Positions 61,927 to 64,000 of a stretch of DNA of 64,000 bases are shown here, piece after piece. Numbering within the stretch: position 1 is the first letter of the stretch; each line of letters starts with the position of its first letter. The notes below the pieces were generated by a model that was given only the letters and a program-made list of their open reading frames with translations, searched no databases and had not been told where the DNA came from. Where the stretch lies: the NCBI RefSeq assembly GCF_014200495.1, contig NZ_JACHBY010000008.1, forward strand, positions 152,108 through 216,107. The letters are read 5' to 3'. The translations under genes were made by a program, and so were the position numbers. The DNA comes from Mucilaginibacter geliditolerans (GTDB lineage: Bacteria; Bacteroidota; Bacteroidia; Sphingobacteriales; Sphingobacteriaceae).

Positions 61927-62856
61927 TTAATTTGGTATTTTTTGATTATCGTTCCCTTTCTCTGATGGCGGCTGGGATTTAACCGTATCTTTTTTAGCTA
62001 GTTTTCTGGCAAGCCTCTCGTCTGTTAACGCTTCTGCCAATACTTTTTTGGCTTGTACTATACCGCGGTCACTTTCTTTTCGTAATGTAGCAACCTCAGC
62101 AAGGTCCTTGCTTTTAGGGTATTTTTCTGTAAACTGGTCGGCATCAACAATGGTTTGTGTAAAGCGGTCTTCCTGAAAATCCTCCCTGCTCTTTTTAGCA
62201 TACTGGTATTGCGCCTGTATGGTAAGGTATTCCATATCCTCAGCATATTTTGTATCCGGATAATCGCGTAACGCGTTACCAAATGCTATAGTTGCAGCCT
62301 GATAATCGCCTATAGTTAAATATAGTTTAGCGTTTTCATATGCCTTTTGCTCCAGTTTATCGCGCAGGTTTTGGATCAGCTTGCTTGCTTCGGCCACACG
62401 CTCACTTTTAGGGTAAAGGTTAATGAACAATTGCAGTGCTTCAATAGCCTTTAAAGTATTCTCCTGATCAAGCGAATAGATCGGCGAATCGAGGTAATGG
62501 CAATAGGCCGACATGAAACGGCATTCCTCGGCCCTGGTACTGCTTGGGTAAGTATCAGCAAAAGTTTTAAAGTGATAGCTTGCCGAAGTATAGTCCTTTA
62601 ATTTATAGTTAGTATAGGCATAGTAATAATAAAGGTCCTCAGCCTGGCTTTGTCCGCGGTAACGTTGTACCAGGGTTTCAAATAATTCCAGTGCTTTACT
62701 GTAATCCCTTTTGTTATAAAGCCTTATAGCTTCCTTGTATTTTTTGGCATAATCATTACTTGCTTTCAGTTTTTCAAATTTGCTTTTACAGCTTCCGAAT
62801 GCAAGTACTAATACAATTAAAATAGCCCCTAATAGGGGTAGTTGTTTTTTAAACAT
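61927..62856 (-). CDS. bamD: Outer membrane protein assembly factor BamD
   Basis: A 309-residue lipoprotein (Cys in LAFGSC, about residue 23) with TPR-like pairs: AIRLYNKRDYSKALELFE, DYTSASYHFKTFADTYP, and AATIAFGNALRDYPDT. It is the BamD/YfiO family component of the BAM complex that inserts beta-barrels such as those encoded elsewhere in this window. The C-terminal tail (about 255-309) is charged. The ATG lies only 4 bp beyond the -7 box. Confidence 0.93.
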   Translation of the reverse strand: MFKKQLPLLGAILIVLVLAFGSCKSKFEKLKASNDYAKKYKEAIRLYNKRDYSKALELFETLVQRYRGQSQAEDLYYYYAYTNYKLKDYTSASYHFKTFADTYPSSTRAEECRFMSAYCHYLDSPIYSLDQENTLKAIEALQLFINLYPKSERVAEASKLIQNLRDKLEQKAYENAKLYLTIGDYQAATIAFGNALRDYPDTKYAEDMEYLTIQAQYQYAKKSREDFQEDRFTQTIVDADQFTEKYPKSKDLAEVATLRKESDRGIVQAKKVLAEALTDERLARKLAKKDTVKSQPPSEKGNDNQKIPN

Positions 62857-62860
62857 CGTG

Positions 62861-62891
62861 CAAAGATAGTTGAATAATATAAATCAGTCAA
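62861..62891 (-). promoter_or_regulatory. Promoter of bamD-rpoZ
   Basis: On the minus strand, TTG (62891-62889) and TATCTTTG (62868-62861) are spaced by 20 bp, a perfect match to the consensus. The start codon A is at 62856, so the transcript may have almost no leader. Confidence 0.75.
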
Positions 62892-63410
62892 TTAATTTAT
62901 TTTAACGGCTAATATATACTGCCTTTTTTGTTCCGGGCCTATATATATATAGTATTTAACATCTTTTAACTTTTAGTGGCCGATGTTTATAGTAATCGGA
63001 TTTTTTATGCTAACGATGCTAAAGCGCATATCCTAATATATACTATATGATGATTAGCAGTGATGCTATATTAATCATATTAAAAAGCATGAATACACCT
63101 TATATTATAGTATTGGCAGCCACACATAGATATTGCCCCCAATACCTCTTTATATATTATATGATGGCTAGCGATGATGTTATTATTTATATCGAGGTAT
63201 CAATGCACCCAGATATATACACAGTATATGTATGTCTATTTTCACCATATTACTTATATATACTATATGAATCAATTCTGCGGCGGTGGGTGGTATATAC
63301 ATGTATACTTTATGTATTTGGTTACGGGGCGAACTTAAAGTATTCTATTGGTAAATTTTTTAGGCTGATTTGCAAAGCGTTATAACTTTTATGCTGAATT
63401 AAGTTACACA
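62892..63410. other. AT-rich repeat block upstream of the rRNA promoters
   Basis: About 520 bp without a credible gene. It holds three copies of TATATAYTATATGA (63037-63050, 63151-63164, 63257-63270), the first two followed by similar sequence (ATGATGATTAGC and ATGATGGCTAGC), plus a 12-bp palindrome TATACATGTATA at 63296-63307. A 112-codon open frame here follows the repeats and looks like an artefact. Confidence 0.6.
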
Positions 63411-63414
63411 GGCT

Positions 63415-63444
63415 TTGCATAATTCAATAAAGTAGTTACCTTTG
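63415..63444 (+). promoter_or_regulatory. rRNA promoter P1
   Basis: TTG 63415-63417 and TACCTTTG 63437-63444, spaced by 19 bp. It is followed by GCAACCCGCAAAAAAGGG, a CCCG/GGG feature shared with P2 and P3. Confidence 0.85.
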
Positions 63445-63509
63445 CAACCCGCAAAAAAGGGTAGCGCGATGTTGCTTTTGAGGGGGTGAAAAAAAGGTTA
63501 AAATAAATA

Positions 63510-63539
63510 TTGTGAATAGCAAAAAGGTTTATACCTTTG
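63510..63539 (+). promoter_or_regulatory. rRNA promoter P2
   Basis: TTG 63510-63512 and TACCTTTG 63532-63539, spaced by 19 bp, preceded by an A-rich tract (AAAAAGGTTAAAATAAATA) that could be an upstream activating element. Confidence 0.85.
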
Positions 63540-63599
63540 CAGCCCGTTAAAACGGGAACAATATTAGTTCTGACACGAAAAAAAAAGTTAAAATAAACA

Positions 63600-63629
63600 T
63601 TGCAAATTAAGAAAAGGTTCTTACCTTTG
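63600..63629 (+). promoter_or_regulatory. rRNA promoter P3
   Basis: TTG 63600-63602 and TACCTTTG 63622-63629, spaced by 19 bp, with an upstream A-rich tract almost identical to that of P2. It is the promoter nearest to the 16S gene, with a leader of about 350 bp. Confidence 0.85.
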
Positions 63630-63635
63630 CAGTCC

Positions 63636-63983
63636 CAAAACAAACGGGCGTTTTTAACGAAAAGATCAGGAGCGAATCCTGGCAGCAAAATTGAAAAATT
63701 GAACCTGGTAAAACAGGGGAAAAAAAATAAAAGCCGAACCGGGAGGTGAGGCGCTAAAGTTCTTTTAAGAAATAGAAAATCATGTAACGTAGCGGAAAGC
63801 TCGGTACGAAAGCGAAGGAGAGAGGAGAAAGGTAGGCTGGCAACAGGCTACTCGCCACCGGAACCCGGAACCGGAGTTAAGAGTGATCTGATTACAAAAG
63901 AGGAAGTGAATACTGTAAAAAGAATAATTTTATATACAGATTCTATTATTAATAATAGGGTCAGTGAACAAACGAGACATTTT
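63636..63983 (+). other. rRNA operon leader
   Basis: A transcribed spacer before 16S rRNA. A GTTCTTTTAAG sequence at 63759-63769 may be a boxA-like antitermination site (weak). A hairpin at 63832-63851 has the stem GTAG/CTAC plus CTG/CAG with a single G-G mismatch and a GCAA tetraloop, and is followed by paired CCGGAACC-type repeats. Confidence 0.55.
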
Positions 63984-64000
63984 ACAATGGAGAGTTTGAT
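63984..64000 (+). rRNA. rrs: 16S ribosomal RNA, 5' end only
   Basis: The last 17 bases, ACAATGGAGAGTTTGAT, match the 5' end of bacterial 16S rRNA (the universal AGAGTTTGAT primer site is at 63991-64000). The mature 5' end is set near 63984 by alignment with the E. coli start. The gene runs off the window. Confidence 0.93.

Noticed and set aside
63047..63385. 112-codon open frame upstream of the rRNA promoters
   Set aside because: Its composition (mostly Tyr, Ile and Met) follows the TATATA repeats, with no ribosome binding site or known family pattern.
63404..63688. 94-codon minus-strand frame over the rRNA promoters
   Set aside because: Its internal repetition reflects the duplicated promoter units, not a protein.

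Overview
The window comes from a member of the Bacteroidota, most likely the Sphingobacteriaceae (Mucilaginibacter/Pedobacter-like). Evidence: promoters of the Bacteroidota type (TTG, about 19-20 bp, TAnnTTTG), an alternative complex III gene cluster, the gliding lipoprotein GldB, families such as DUF4835, DUF4286 and a Bacteroidota-type RNA polymerase omega, many OMP/TPR/TonB-type envelope proteins, and a 16S rRNA 5' end of Bacteroidota form at the right edge. The genus is inference.

Layout. 0.1-8.0 kb: subtilisin-like protease, pyruvate dehydrogenase E1 beta, a PhnA-domain protein, a secreted unknown, a SirB1-like protein, a methyltransferase, an Omp85-type barrel and a deoxyhypusine synthase-like protein. 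8.1-27.05 kb: one co-directional respiratory block. It has actABCDEF (alternative complex III, quinol to cytochrome c), then aa3 oxidase subunits II and I, heme A and heme O synthases, two subunit III-type proteins, subunit IV, an SCO protein, DUF420, a small CxxC membrane protein, DUF983, DUF2461 and an OmpA lipoprotein. A Bacteroidota promoter precedes it and a classical terminator ends it. Together these genes encode and assemble a quinol:O2 electron transfer chain.

27-45.6 kb: mixed housekeeping and envelope genes: a phosphoesterase, a large TPR protein, an operon of an S9-like pseudo-peptidase with a histidine kinase and response regulator, NAD synthetase, GldB, small soluble proteins, an M13 peptidase, a PF04185 phosphoesterase and EttA. 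46-48.7 kb: ClpC. 48.8-52.8 kb: a visibly AT-rich accessory stretch with two unknown secreted proteins and a TonB-type outer membrane barrel. 52.8-62.9 kb: leftward genes: fabI, a TonB-C protein, recN, an M56/BlaI pair, DUF4835, coaBC, rpoZ and bamD. 62.9-64 kb: an AT-rich repeat block, three tandem rRNA promoters, the rRNA leader and the first bases of 16S rRNA.

The window is rich in non-coding repeats. There are several classes of palindromic element, two collinear copies of a 0.64-0.69 kb non-coding element in opposite orientation, a 52-bp perfect palindrome, and a recurring type of low-complexity inverted repeat placed at stop codons. The most striking case is a 90-bp palindromic element lying in frame inside recN. 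No CRISPR array, tRNA, insertion sequence transposase or phage gene was seen.
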